A stretch of 45,939 bases of DNA from Verrucomicrobiota bacterium (lineage in GTDB: Bacteria > Verrucomicrobiota > Verrucomicrobiia > Opitutales > Opitutaceae): the NCBI GenBank assembly GCA_028293545.1, contig JAQGOP010000022.1, forward strand, positions 1 to 45,939, in the 5' to 3' direction. The stretch's first letter is position 1, and each line of letters opens with the position of its first letter. The position numbers and the translations under genes are program-made. Below, in pieces: positions 17,494 through 25,586 of the stretch. The notes under the pieces are model-generated. The model was not told where the DNA came from. It worked only from the letters and a program-made list of their open reading frames with translations, and did no database searches.

Positions 17494-17612
17494 CTGCGGA
17501 TATCGGAAACCGGAAAGTTTTCGGTGGAACGCGTTAACGCGTTGGAACTCGGCGCTTGGCGCGCGGCGCTTTCCGCTCCGAAACTTTCCGGGTTCCGGCA
17601 TCCGCAATCCGC
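17494..17612. repeat. Inverted repeat (family E) around a family C core, overlapping the AraC 3' end
   Basis: TGCGGATATCGGAAACCGGA (17496-17515) continuing to TTTTCGG (about 17522) is an inverted copy of 17578-17612 (CCGAAACTTTCCGGGTTCCG, then GCATCCGCAATCCGC). Between them lies GGTGGAACGCGTTAACGCGT (17523-17542), a family C word. The minus-strand AraC gene ends at 17534, so its last codons are repeat sequence. Confidence 0.75.
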
Positions 17613-18472
17613 AATTCCCCGGAACGCCATTCCCTCGGCGTCAGACCATACGCGCGGCGGAAAAGCGTGCTGAAATGCTGCGAGGAACTGAACCCGTGCT
17701 GGAGCGCGGCCTTGGTGACGTCGAAACCGAGCTGCCGGAGCGTCAGGCGCGCGGCGTCGAGGCGCAGCTGGAGATGATGCGCCGCAGGGCTGACGCCGAC
17801 TTCACGACGAAACTGCGTGCAAAAATGCGGGACGCTGCGCGCCGTCGCCATCGCCGCGAGGTCGCGCAGCGGCAGGCGTCGGTCGAGCTGCTGCTCCATG
17901 TACGCCACCGCGCGCTGCACCGCGTAGGAGTAGGGCAGGGCCGTAGGCGTCGACGTCCGACGCTCGCCGGAATGGAGGCGCTGCGAGACCAGGGTCAAAA
18001 ATAACTCGAGGTACGCGAGGATCGCCTGCCGGCGCTCGGGATGATTGGAAACCACCTGGGCCACCAGGCCGCGAAGGACCGGCTCGACCTCGGGGCAGCC
18101 GGTCAGGGCCCGCAGGCGCTTGCGGCGGAGCTCGGCCGCCAGCCTCGTCGCAGTGGGCCCCAGTTGCTCAAGCTTCAGTCCCGCCCATAGGTGGTGGTTC
18201 TCGGGATTGGACACCGGCCCCGTGCCGTGTTTCTCGCCGGGGTAGGCGATGTACAAATCGCCCATTGCCATCGTCGTCGTTTCGCCGTCGGCGCGCCACG
18301 ACGCCGAGCCGCGCGCCAGGTAAAGAAACTCGAACGCCGGATGAGAGTGCGGTTTCCGATGATGACCCCGGCAGCACAACGCCTCGCCGCAGTGGGTGAG
18401 CGCGGGCAAATCGTCGACGGGGTTTTCGTAGACGAAACCGCTGATGATCTGGGGATCGCGCAGGACTTTCAT
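17534..18472 (-). CDS. AraC-family transcriptional regulator
   Basis: A 312-residue protein. The N-terminal cupin half carries a His-rich sensor motif (GHHRKPHSHPAFEFLYLARG, residues about 35-54), and the C-terminal AraC DNA-binding domain shows two HTHs (RDLAAMATARSVPHFCTQFR; VTKAALQHGFSSSQHFSTLF) followed by YGLTPREWR. It is divergent from the PhyH-like gene at 18674 and so is a likely regulator of it and its tandem copy. The last 27 or so residues (after GLTPREWRSG) are translated family E/C repeat and not part of the domain. Effector unknown. Confidence 0.9.
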   Translation of the reverse strand: MKVLRDPQIISGFVYENPVDDLPALTHCGEALCCRGHHRKPHSHPAFEFLYLARGSASWRADGETTTMAMGDLYIAYPGEKHGTGPVSNPENHHLWAGLKLEQLGPTATRLAAELRRKRLRALTGCPEVEPVLRGLVAQVVSNHPERRQAILAYLELFLTLVSQRLHSGERRTSTPTALPYSYAVQRAVAYMEQQLDRRLPLRDLAAMATARSVPHFCTQFRREVGVSPAAHHLQLRLDAARLTLRQLGFDVTKAALQHGFSSSQHFSTLFRRAYGLTPREWRSGELRIADAGTRKVSERKAPRAKRRVPTR

Positions 18473-18590
18473 GGGGGAATTTACGAGCGACGAATTGGCA
18501 CGGAGGATTTTCCTGAGGGTTTGGTCGCGGTGGCGTGAGGGAGGACGCCACGAGCCTGGCCTGCTTTGTCCGGGTTCACTTTATTAATGA

Positions 18591-18610
18591 GTACGTAATT
18601 AACTGTACGT
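18591..18610. promoter_or_regulatory. Candidate operator/promoter region between AraC and the PhyH-like pair
   Basis: An AT-rich island (18580-18612) holds two GTACGT words (18591-18596 and 18605-18610) whose starts are 14 bp apart. It lies 64 bp before the PhyH-like ATG and 118 bp before the AraC ATG. Direct repeats in such a place are typical AraC half-sites. The match is by position and repetition only. Confidence 0.35.
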
Positions 18611-18673
18611 TTCCACCGCAAAATCTGAACGCCCCCGCGCCGGTTTCACGCTAACCTCTTCCCTTTCCCCTTC

Positions 18674-19468
18674 ATGTCGTCTTCCGCGCGCCTTTCCCCT
18701 GCACAACTGAAGTTCTACCACGACCAAGGTTACCTCCTTGGCCTGCCTCCGATTTTCTCGGCGGAGGAGATGAAGCGGATCAATGCGGAGTTGCCTCGGC
18801 TGCTGGCGTTGCTGCGCCCCGGCGAGACGACGAACGAGATGCGGGAATGGCATCACGCGAGCACGTACCTGTACGAGATCGTGATGAATCCGCGGATCCT
18901 CGACTTGGTCGAAGGCATTCTCGGGCCCGACTTCTATGTGTGGGGCAGCCACTTCTTCATCAAGGAACCGCGCAGTCCCGGCACGGTGCCGTGGCACCAG
19001 GACGCGTACTACTGGCCGCTCTCGCCCTTCAATACCGTCACGGTGTGGATCGCGTTCGACGACGTCGACGAGGAGAACGGCGGGATGAAGTTGATTCCCG
19101 GTTCGCACCTTGGCGGGCTGATCAAGCATCGGCACAAGGATGACGCGAATTCGATCATTCAACTCGAGCTCGAGCAGGGCACTTTCAACGCGAACGACGC
19201 GGTGCAATTCCGTTTGAAGGCCGGCGAGGTTTCGATGCACAACGACAAGGCGGTGCACGGGTCGCAGGCGAACCCGTCGGATCGCAGGCGCGCGGGGCTG
19301 ACGATCCGCTATTCCGGCACGAACGTGAAAGCCGACCTGAAAGTCAGCCCGGACTTCGTCGCTCACCTCTGCCGCGGCGTCGACACCTACGGCCACACGC
19401 CCTACGCCGCCGCGCCCACCGCGCGCTACGGACGCAAGGACTACCGCAGAAAAGACCGCATCGACTAA
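18674..19468 (+). CDS. Phytanoyl-CoA dioxygenase family protein, tandem copy 1
   Basis: A 264-residue Fe(II)/2-oxoglutarate oxygenase. The N-terminus reads LSPAQLKFYHDQGYLLGLPP; iron ligands are H108 and D110 (VPWHQDAYYWP) and distal H195 (DKAVHGSQANPSDRRRAG), with R212 (LTIRYSGTN) for 2-oxoglutarate. ENGGMKLIPGSH (134-145) is the conserved strand before the distal part. All ligands are present, so it should be active. Very similar along its whole length to the next gene (19605), a clear tandem duplication. No signal peptide. Likely controlled by the divergent AraC protein. Substrate not predictable. Confidence 0.93.
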   Translation: MSSSARLSPAQLKFYHDQGYLLGLPPIFSAEEMKRINAELPRLLALLRPGETTNEMREWHHASTYLYEIVMNPRILDLVEGILGPDFYVWGSHFFIKEPRSPGTVPWHQDAYYWPLSPFNTVTVWIAFDDVDEENGGMKLIPGSHLGGLIKHRHKDDANSIIQLELEQGTFNANDAVQFRLKAGEVSMHNDKAVHGSQANPSDRRRAGLTIRYSGTNVKADLKVSPDFVAHLCRGVDTYGHTPYAAAPTARYGRKDYRRKDRID

Positions 19469-19491
19469 ACCACAGACTCACCCCCTTTTTT

Positions 19492-19582
19492 TTTAACCGC
19501 GAATGGACGCGAATGAACGCCAATCCGAACCACAAACATGTTGGTTTCAATTCGCGTCCATTCGCGTCCATTCGCGGTTAAA
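19492..19582. repeat. Inverted repeat, family A, between the two PhyH-like paralogues
   Basis: TTTAACCGCGAATGGACGCG (19492-19511) continuing to about 19531 pairs with 19541-19582, ending CGCGTCCATTCGCGGTTAAA (19563-19582). It ends 22 bp before the second gene's ATG, so it would form a strong hairpin in a message joining both genes. Confidence 0.88.
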
Positions 19583-19604
19583 CTTTCCGTCTTTCTAAAA
19601 CATC

Positions 19605-20420
19605 ATGTCCTCCTCCAATCCCAACCACCTCAGCGCGGCCCAGGTTAAATCCTACCACGAAAACGGCTATCTCCTCGGCCTGCCGCCGATCTTCAACGCC
19701 GCCGAAATGGCGAAGATCAATGCCGAGCTGCCTCATCTCCTGGCCCTCCTGAAACCGGGCGAGACGTCGAAGGATATCCGCGAATGGCACGAGGCCAGCA
19801 CCTACCTTTACGAGATCGCGATGAACCCGAGGATCCTCGACCTCGTGGAGAGCATCCTCGGCCCGAATTTTTATTTCTGGGCCAGCAATTTTTTCATCAA
19901 GGAGCCGCGCAATCCCTCGACGGTGGGCTGGCACCAGGACGCGTACTACTGGCCGATGGCGCCGCACAATTCGGTCACGGTGTGGCTCGCCTTCGATGAT
20001 GTCGACGAGGTCAACGGCGGCATGAAGCTTCTGCCCGGTTCGCACCGCGGTGGAATCATCAAGCACAAACGTTCGACGCAGACGTCGTCGGTGCTGACCC
20101 TCGAGCTCGAGGACGGCTCGGATTTCAACGCGGACCACGCCGTCCAATTCCGTCTCAAGGCGGGCGAAGTCTCGCTCCACGACGATCGCGCGATCCACGG
20201 CTCACCGGCGAACCCGTCAGACCGTCGCCGTGCCGGCCTTACGATCCGCTACTCCGGCACGAACGTGAAGAACGACATGACGGTGAACCCGAATTTCAAA
20301 GTCTACGTCGCCCGCGGCATCGACGAATTTAAGCACAATCCCTACGGCACCCCGCCCACGCAGCGCTATGGTCGCCCGAACTTCAAGCCGGTGAGCAACG
20401 AGGAAGCCGGCAAGGTTTGA
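19605..20420 (+). CDS. Phytanoyl-CoA dioxygenase family protein, tandem copy 2
   Basis: A 271-residue paralogue of the preceding gene: HLSAAQVKSYHENGYLLGLP start, iron ligands H110 and D112 (VGWHQDAYYWP), distal H198 (DRAIHGSPANPSDRRRAG) and R215 (LTIRYSGTN). Differences cluster around the predicted substrate pocket (PMAPHNSVTVWLAFDD versus PLSPFNTVTVWIAFDD) and in the insert after GSHRGGIIKH, so substrate specificity may have diverged. The C-terminus is a few residues longer. It is on the same strand, 136 bp after copy 1, with a family A hairpin between. Confidence 0.93.
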   Translation: MSSSNPNHLSAAQVKSYHENGYLLGLPPIFNAAEMAKINAELPHLLALLKPGETSKDIREWHEASTYLYEIAMNPRILDLVESILGPNFYFWASNFFIKEPRNPSTVGWHQDAYYWPMAPHNSVTVWLAFDDVDEVNGGMKLLPGSHRGGIIKHKRSTQTSSVLTLELEDGSDFNADHAVQFRLKAGEVSLHDDRAIHGSPANPSDRRRAGLTIRYSGTNVKNDMTVNPNFKVYVARGIDEFKHNPYGTPPTQRYGRPNFKPVSNEEAGKV

Positions 20421-20448
20421 TTCTGACCAGCGGGCATCAAGAGCTCCG

Positions 20449-20516
20449 AGGTGGAGCGTGTTGTCCTCAACGCGCTGAGCGGCGCTGACCGCGCCTGCAT
20501 GTCGACGGAGCCAAAC
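20449..20516. repeat. Family C element
   Basis: AGGTGGAGCGTGTTGTCCTC (from 20449) and AACGCGCTGAGCG follow the family C pattern. Further on, GTCGACGGAGCCAAAC (20501-20516) is identical to 22990-23005. The element sits between the PhyH-like pair and the heparinase-like gene. Confidence 0.7.
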
Positions 20517-20651
20517 AACGTGGTAGGACCCCGCTGGGGCTCACCCGGCGGGTGTGCCCCGCGCTTCGAGGTTTCACAAGGGCTTGGAGCTGTTTCCCGT
20601 TCGCAATCAAAGATTGAGCTTCGGGAATCATCCTCGCGATAGTTTCCAGCC

Positions 20652-22937
20652 ATGGCCCAGACCCAGCTCTACGAACTCACGCCGGCGGAATCGATGTTTG
20701 CCCCCTTCCACGACTCGTTCGTGGCGGAGCAGTTGCCGCTGACCCTCGAGCCGGGATCCGCCGTCGGGCTCAGGCGCGAATACCAATGGGACAGCGTGCG
20801 GATCGCGTGGGACTCTGCGGCGCCGAATACCGTCGTCGCGCGTTTTGAAATGGCCGTCGAGGGCCTGCCCGACCGCTTTGACCATTTCGTTTTCTGCCAA
20901 GTCGTCTCCCCGGAAGTGGCGTTCACTTTTGAAGTCAAAAGTCGCGGCCAATGGCACCCGCTCGGTGCGTCCACGATCGGCACGGGTGGCCGCAACGAAA
21001 TCACGCTGCCGATCGGCCACCGGCCGGTGGAGGCCGTGCGGATCGTCCTGACCGCGCTCGATCGTCATCACCAACACCTCAGCCTGCAATGGTGGGGCGT
21101 GGCGCGGGCTGCGCTTGTCGCGGAGATCGTCGCGGCGCGGCCGTGCTACGATGGGCGGTGGACGGGATTGATCCTGCCGCCGGAGTCTTGGCCCGAAGTG
21201 AAGATGGCGCGCGGGCTGATGTTCAGCGAAGCGGACTTGCCGGCGCTGCGCGCGAAGCGCTCCGCAAAATATTGGGACGCGCATTGGAGCCTGCTCGAGG
21301 AACGCGCGCAGAGCTACCTGTCGCGCCGCCCCGAGGATGATCTCGATTCTTTCGTGCCACAGACGGACCAGCGTTACATCCGCGCGCGGGAAAAAGGCCG
21401 GGCGACCTATTTTTCCGAGCCTGTCATCCTGGGTTTCGTCGGGCTGGTGAAAGGCGATCGCGCGATGGGATTCCACGCGTTGCGGTACTTGATGTGCCTG
21501 ATGCACACGCCTTCGTGGGCCCAGTCCGCGGAGAGTCGCGCGCGCGGCAGCTCGTGGGACCAGCGGTGTTTCAACGAGGAGCAGGCGACGACCGCGGCGG
21601 CACTGCTCCTCGACTGGTATGATTTTGCCCTCACCCCGCGGGCGCGCGTGCTCGCGCAGCAGGCGCTGTGGGACAAGGGCGTGGCGGTGATCGAACGCGA
21701 CATGATGAAATTCGATTATGTCTTCACGATGAACCAGGGCCCGTGGTTCTGCCGCGCGCGCCTCCTTGCCGGGCTCTATCTCGAATCCGTCTGGTCCCGG
21801 ATGAAACCGCATACGGAACTCGCGCTCGCGGACATGCGCGCGGGCATGGAGAACTACGTTCTGCCCGACGGCGGGACCGACGAAGGGCTCGGTTATTTTT
21901 CAATCACGATGCACGCGGTGCTTCCCGGCATGATCGCCTACGCCCGCGCGCGGGGGATCGAGGTGAGTTCGTTGCTGCCCCCGCAGCTGGCCCGCACCGG
22001 CGAATTTGTCGCGGCGCTTTCCGCGACGGAGCCGGGCTATGTCCTGACGGAGGGCGACAACACGATCGACGTCGTGGTCGGCGACACGATCCCGATGCTC
22101 GCCGCGATTTTTCCGCGCGATGTTTATGCCCGCGTGGTGGCCGCCTGCCTCATGCGCCGGCGCGCGCCGGGCTACTACGACCAATATTTCTTCGAAGGGG
22201 TCTTCGCGTTCATCGCGGCCCCGACGGAATTGGCGGCGCCGGAATCGATCGTGCCGACCTTTGCGGTGCTGCCGCAAACCGGGCACCTCACGAGCCGGCG
22301 GAAAAACGCGGCGGGGCGTTCGGTGCGTCTCCATGTCGTCGGCGCCAAGGCGCGGGCGTCGCACACGCATTTTGACAAGGGTTCTTTCCTGCTCGAACTC
22401 GATGGCACTCCGGCGTTGCTCGATCGCGGGCAGGTGCGGTACGACGACCTTCGCTCCTACACGCTCAAGCGAACCGAGCTGCACAACACGCTGACGCCGG
22501 TCTCGGCCGACGGGGTTTACGCGAACCAGGCGGGAGTGTTGGAAGCGACGATCCCGACGGGCGACGGCGACGAGCGGCGGATGCGCGCGCAGATCGACCT
22601 CGGCCACGTTTGGCGTGGAGTGATGTCGCGCTGCACGCGCGAGGTCATCGCGGATTCGGTCGAGGCGTTTGATGTCATCGACCGCGGTGAGCTGCTCGCG
22701 GCCTCGGCGCTGGTCTTCAATCTCAACACTCGCGAGCGTTGGGAAATCACCGGCCGCGAAGCCGTGCTCCGGATCCCGGGTTGGGAAGTCACCGTGCGCG
22801 CGCCGTGGGCTGACGGGATCACGCAGCGCGAGGACTCGATCGATTTCCGCCTCCAGCCCGTCTGGCATCTCGAGTGCCGGTTGAATTCGGCGAAGGCGTT
22901 TGAGCTGAAAACCTCGATTGTCTGCCGTCCGCTTTGA
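20652..22937 (+). CDS. Heparinase II/III family protein without signal peptide
   Basis: A 761-residue protein. An N-terminal beta-sandwich-like part (1-180) is followed by a toroid region beginning RGLMFSEADLPALRAK (about 184-199) and the family's beta-sandwich core with SHTHFDKGSFLLELDG (S570-H571-T572-H573) and DRGQVRYDD. Members are polysaccharide lyases acting on uronate-containing glycans such as heparan sulfate or alginate. The N-terminus (MAQTQLYELTPAESMFAPFH) shows no hydrophobic signal, unlike the Tat-exported relative at 34201, so it may act on imported oligosaccharides. The catalytic Tyr/His cannot be fixed without an alignment. Confidence 0.85.
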   Translation: MAQTQLYELTPAESMFAPFHDSFVAEQLPLTLEPGSAVGLRREYQWDSVRIAWDSAAPNTVVARFEMAVEGLPDRFDHFVFCQVVSPEVAFTFEVKSRGQWHPLGASTIGTGGRNEITLPIGHRPVEAVRIVLTALDRHHQHLSLQWWGVARAALVAEIVAARPCYDGRWTGLILPPESWPEVKMARGLMFSEADLPALRAKRSAKYWDAHWSLLEERAQSYLSRRPEDDLDSFVPQTDQRYIRAREKGRATYFSEPVILGFVGLVKGDRAMGFHALRYLMCLMHTPSWAQSAESRARGSSWDQRCFNEEQATTAAALLLDWYDFALTPRARVLAQQALWDKGVAVIERDMMKFDYVFTMNQGPWFCRARLLAGLYLESVWSRMKPHTELALADMRAGMENYVLPDGGTDEGLGYFSITMHAVLPGMIAYARARGIEVSSLLPPQLARTGEFVAALSATEPGYVLTEGDNTIDVVVGDTIPMLAAIFPRDVYARVVAACLMRRRAPGYYDQYFFEGVFAFIAAPTELAAPESIVPTFAVLPQTGHLTSRRKNAAGRSVRLHVVGAKARASHTHFDKGSFLLELDGTPALLDRGQVRYDDLRSYTLKRTELHNTLTPVSADGVYANQAGVLEATIPTGDGDERRMRAQIDLGHVWRGVMSRCTREVIADSVEAFDVIDRGELLAASALVFNLNTRERWEITGREAVLRIPGWEVTVRAPWADGITQREDSIDFRLQPVWHLECRLNSAKAFELKTSIVCRPL

Positions 22938-23075
22938 AGGTGGAACGCGTTGGCCCAAACGCGTTGAGCGACTCCGTCCACAGTTAAACGTCGACGGAGC
23001 CAAACCTGTTCGACCGGCCCAGGTCCCCGATAGCGCGTTGGGGGCAGTCGCTCCACCCTCGGCGCCGCCGAGTGC
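22938..23075. repeat. Family C elements with a hairpin
   Basis: AGGTGGAACGCGTTGGCCCA (from 22938) and AACGCGTTGAGCG face an inverted half at about 23033-23058 (GCGCGTTGGGGGCAGTCGCT then CCACC), followed by the hairpin CTCGGCGCCGCCGAG (23058-23072). GTCGACGGAGCCAAAC at 22990-23005 repeats 20501-20516. It lies between the heparinase-like gene and the first small secreted gene. Confidence 0.75.
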
Positions 23076-23133
23076 GGAAAATTCTCAAATATCGGTTTGA
23101 TAATCCCCGACGCCGGACCTTGGTAGCGGGAGC

Positions 23134-23706
23134 ATGCGACGATTCCTTTGCCTTGGCCTGCTGATGGCCGGTTTTTCCCTGCAGTTCGCCGCCGCTGCTC
23201 CGTCCCCGGACGCCCACCTCCTGGCCGGCTCTTGGCGCTACGACGCGAAACGCAGCACGGAGCTGAGTTCGTGGGGCGGGCTGAAACTCATCATCGCGGT
23301 CGACGGGACGCGCGTGACGCTCACGCGGCAGCTGACGGCGGGCCGGCGGAGTTACGATGACGTCACGGCCATCGATCTCTCGCAGACGGTGAACCTGGTG
23401 AAGGTCGATTGGTGGCCGGACAACCGGCACATCGGCGCGTACATCGGCGGCGACAAGACCAAGAAAGTCCGCGTGCGCTTGCTCGATGAAGGCCGAATCC
23501 TGCGGACGAGCGCGGACTTCGTCCTTGCGACGCAGCAGGGCGAGCACCCGGTCAATGTCCTCACCGATTATAAGGTCTCGGTGAACGGCCAGCAGCTGAC
23601 GCTCATCGAGCTGCGCAGCACGCGCAACGATCCCATCGTATATGTCTTCAAGCGGATCACCGATGAAGCGGCCGACGCCGCAGCTTCCCGGGGCAACGCC
23701 GAATAA
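23134..23706 (+). CDS. Small secreted protein of unknown function, copy 1 of a duplicated unit
   Basis: A 190-residue protein with a clear signal peptide (MRRFLCLGLLMAGFSLQFAA, cleavage near AAA-APS). The mature part starts LLAGSWRYDAKRSTELSSWG and looks beta-rich, with alternating hydrophobic strands that could form a lipocalin-like barrel; that fold is a guess. It ends in a short Ala-rich tail. It is paralogous to the protein at 26099: both share 'L-A-G-x-W-x-x-D-x-x-R-S-T', 'G-x-D-x-x-K/Q-x-V', 'EG-R/G-R-I-L' and 'L-x-E-L-R-S-T-R-x-x-x-x-V-Y-x-F'. It is 12 bp upstream of the GxGYxYP gene, so the two are probably one operon. Confidence 0.85.
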   Translation: MRRFLCLGLLMAGFSLQFAAAAPSPDAHLLAGSWRYDAKRSTELSSWGGLKLIIAVDGTRVTLTRQLTAGRRSYDDVTAIDLSQTVNLVKVDWWPDNRHIGAYIGGDKTKKVRVRLLDEGRILRTSADFVLATQQGEHPVNVLTDYKVSVNGQQLTLIELRSTRNDPIVYVFKRITDEAADAAASRGNAE

Positions 23707-23718
23707 TTTTTCCGCACG

Positions 23719-25386
23719 ATGCGCTCCTCCCGATTTTTTCTCTTAACGATCCTGTTGGCCGCGGTGGTTGCACCCGGCCTGTCGCGCGCCCAGCCAATTC
23801 CGCGCAAAGTCGAAAAGGCGCCGGCGGAGGCGACGCTGATCCCGCTGTCGGGGAACTGGCGGATGGACGGCGATGTCCCGGTGCACGCGTTGCTGATTTC
23901 CCTCCAGGGTTTGGCGAACCGGGATTATCCGCGCGTTTACCTGGAATATCCGGTCGATTGGCAATGGGAGATCGTCCGCCCGCTGGAGGGTTTCCTCGAG
24001 AAGCGCCACGGGATCAAATTCAACCGCCTCGCGCTGGACGATGCGGACGCCGCCCTCGCGCAATTCGCGCGGTATGCGAAGGGTTATGTGGTGTGGGACA
24101 AGGCGGTGCGCACCTCGTTGATCGTGGCCTTCACAATTTCCGGCGTGGAGGATGCGGTGGTCGTAAGCGAGGACCAGGTCGCCCTCGCGCAGAAGCACGG
24201 TTTGAAACCGATCGCGGATTTGCGCGGCTTGTTCGCCGGCAAACCGGACCACGAGATTTATCAATGGGCGTACGATCGCTATTGGGCGAGATGCTCGCGC
24301 GATTATTACGTGCTCCTCGGCGGCCACGCGGGGATTGAGATGCAGCCCGGCATCGCGGATTTCGGCGTTAAACAGCGCGCATTTTTCAGCGATCTCTCGG
24401 CCAACCCGAAGCACCCGGAGGAACTCGCGCTCGAGCGAAAAATCCTCAGCCAGCAGAACCCCGCGAGCATCGTCGTGGGCTGGCATTCCTATGGGAAGGA
24501 TACGGAAGGGCAGCACACCACGCTCGTCGGAAACTATGGGTTGAAAATGGAGGGCCTGCACAATCTTCCGAACGTTTCGTTCACCTGCCAGCTGCCGCTG
24601 ACCCCGGACTTCAAGTTCACAAACAATCACCACGTTGCGGCCAACGCCCAGTTGAAGGCCGAAAAGAAGGTCTACATCTGCGCGGTCGCGACGGACTCGA
24701 TGGGGATCGGGGCCTGGACGAAGCCGGGGCGGGGCGGGATTCCCTACACCTGGCAGGTTTCGATGAATTGGGCGTGGATGAATCCGCCCGCGCTCCAGTT
24801 TTTCTACGAGGACAAAACGGCGAACGATTACTTCATCGCGGGCCTGAGCGGCCCGGGGTACATGTATCCAAAATCGATCCCCGCGGACAAGTTTCCCGCC
24901 CTGATGAGGGACGCGCGTGCGCTGATGGCCCAGCTGGACCTGCGCGCGCTGGAGCTGATGGATTATTCCGAAGGCAACCGGCACATCGGCAACACCGACC
25001 TCCCGAAGGAGGTCGTCGACCGCTATTACCAGGAATTTCCCGACGCGATCGGTTTCATCAACGGCTATGGCACGGCGCGCACGTTCGACCTGCGCGATGG
25101 AAAACCGCTCATCAGCTACGACTACTATCTCGATGTGAACCGTTCGGTGAAGGATGCGGCGGCGGACTTGGAGGAGTTGATCCAGTTGAATCCGCAGCGC
25201 CCGTATTTCCTGCTCATGCACATCCGCGAACGAAACCCCGTCGAGAAAGTCACGCAGATTTTCAATTCGCTGACCGAGCCCGTGGAAGTCGTGGCATTGG
25301 ACACGTTCCTGAAACTCGCCGCCGACGCGAAGACTTACCAAACGCACTACCAGCAGCCGGAAGACCCGGTGAGCCGGAATCCGTAA
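23719..25386 (+). CDS. Secreted GxGYxYP-family protein, copy 1
   Basis: A 555-residue exported protein (signal peptide about 1-25, ending LSRAQP). The family motif GPGYMYP is at residues 378-384, and AVATDSMGIGAWTKPGRGG, LQGLANRDYPRVYLEYP and IGFINGYG are other well-conserved segments shared with copy 2 at 26652. The family (PF14323) is common in Bacteroidetes and Verrucomicrobia, is often near carbohydrate-degrading genes and has no established activity. Acidic and aromatic residues around the motif suggest a sugar-binding or hydrolase-like site, but no catalytic residue is known. Likely periplasmic or outer-surface. Confidence 0.9.
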   Translation: MRSSRFFLLTILLAAVVAPGLSRAQPIPRKVEKAPAEATLIPLSGNWRMDGDVPVHALLISLQGLANRDYPRVYLEYPVDWQWEIVRPLEGFLEKRHGIKFNRLALDDADAALAQFARYAKGYVVWDKAVRTSLIVAFTISGVEDAVVVSEDQVALAQKHGLKPIADLRGLFAGKPDHEIYQWAYDRYWARCSRDYYVLLGGHAGIEMQPGIADFGVKQRAFFSDLSANPKHPEELALERKILSQQNPASIVVGWHSYGKDTEGQHTTLVGNYGLKMEGLHNLPNVSFTCQLPLTPDFKFTNNHHVAANAQLKAEKKVYICAVATDSMGIGAWTKPGRGGIPYTWQVSMNWAWMNPPALQFFYEDKTANDYFIAGLSGPGYMYPKSIPADKFPALMRDARALMAQLDLRALELMDYSEGNRHIGNTDLPKEVVDRYYQEFPDAIGFINGYGTARTFDLRDGKPLISYDYYLDVNRSVKDAAADLEELIQLNPQRPYFLLMHIRERNPVEKVTQIFNSLTEPVEVVALDTFLKLAADAKTYQTHYQQPEDPVSRNP

Positions 25387-25425
25387 CGGAGCGCCGCCTC
25401 GGACCGAACGGCGCTTAAGTTTTTA

Positions 25426-25488
25426 AGGTGGAGCGTGTTGTCCCCAACGCGCTGAGCGAATCAGACCGCGTGGCAACGCACTCCATCC
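25426..25488. repeat. Family C element
   Basis: AGGTGGAGCGTGTTGTCCCC (from 25426) and AACGCGCTGAGCG are followed by an inverted half, GCGTGGCAACGCACTCCATC (25468-25487). It is 40 bp after the GxGYxYP copy 1 stop. Confidence 0.7.
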
Positions 25489-25489
25489 G

Positions 25490-25560
25490 TTTCAATCGCT
25501 CCGTCGCAGGTCTGTAGTCGGACCGGAACGAGCCAGTCGAAGACGTGGCGCTACGTTTTT
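25490..25560. repeat. Family F element, copy 1
   Basis: TTTCAATCGCTCCGTCGCAG (25490-25509) and GCCAGTCGAAGACGTGGCGC (25532-25551) recur in the same order and spacing at 43564-43632. The word AGACGTGGCGCTACG also occurs, inverted, in the loop of the hairpin at 45878-45939. Confidence 0.7.
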
Positions 25561-25586
25561 CCTCCGAGGCCGCCCGGCGCACGCGC

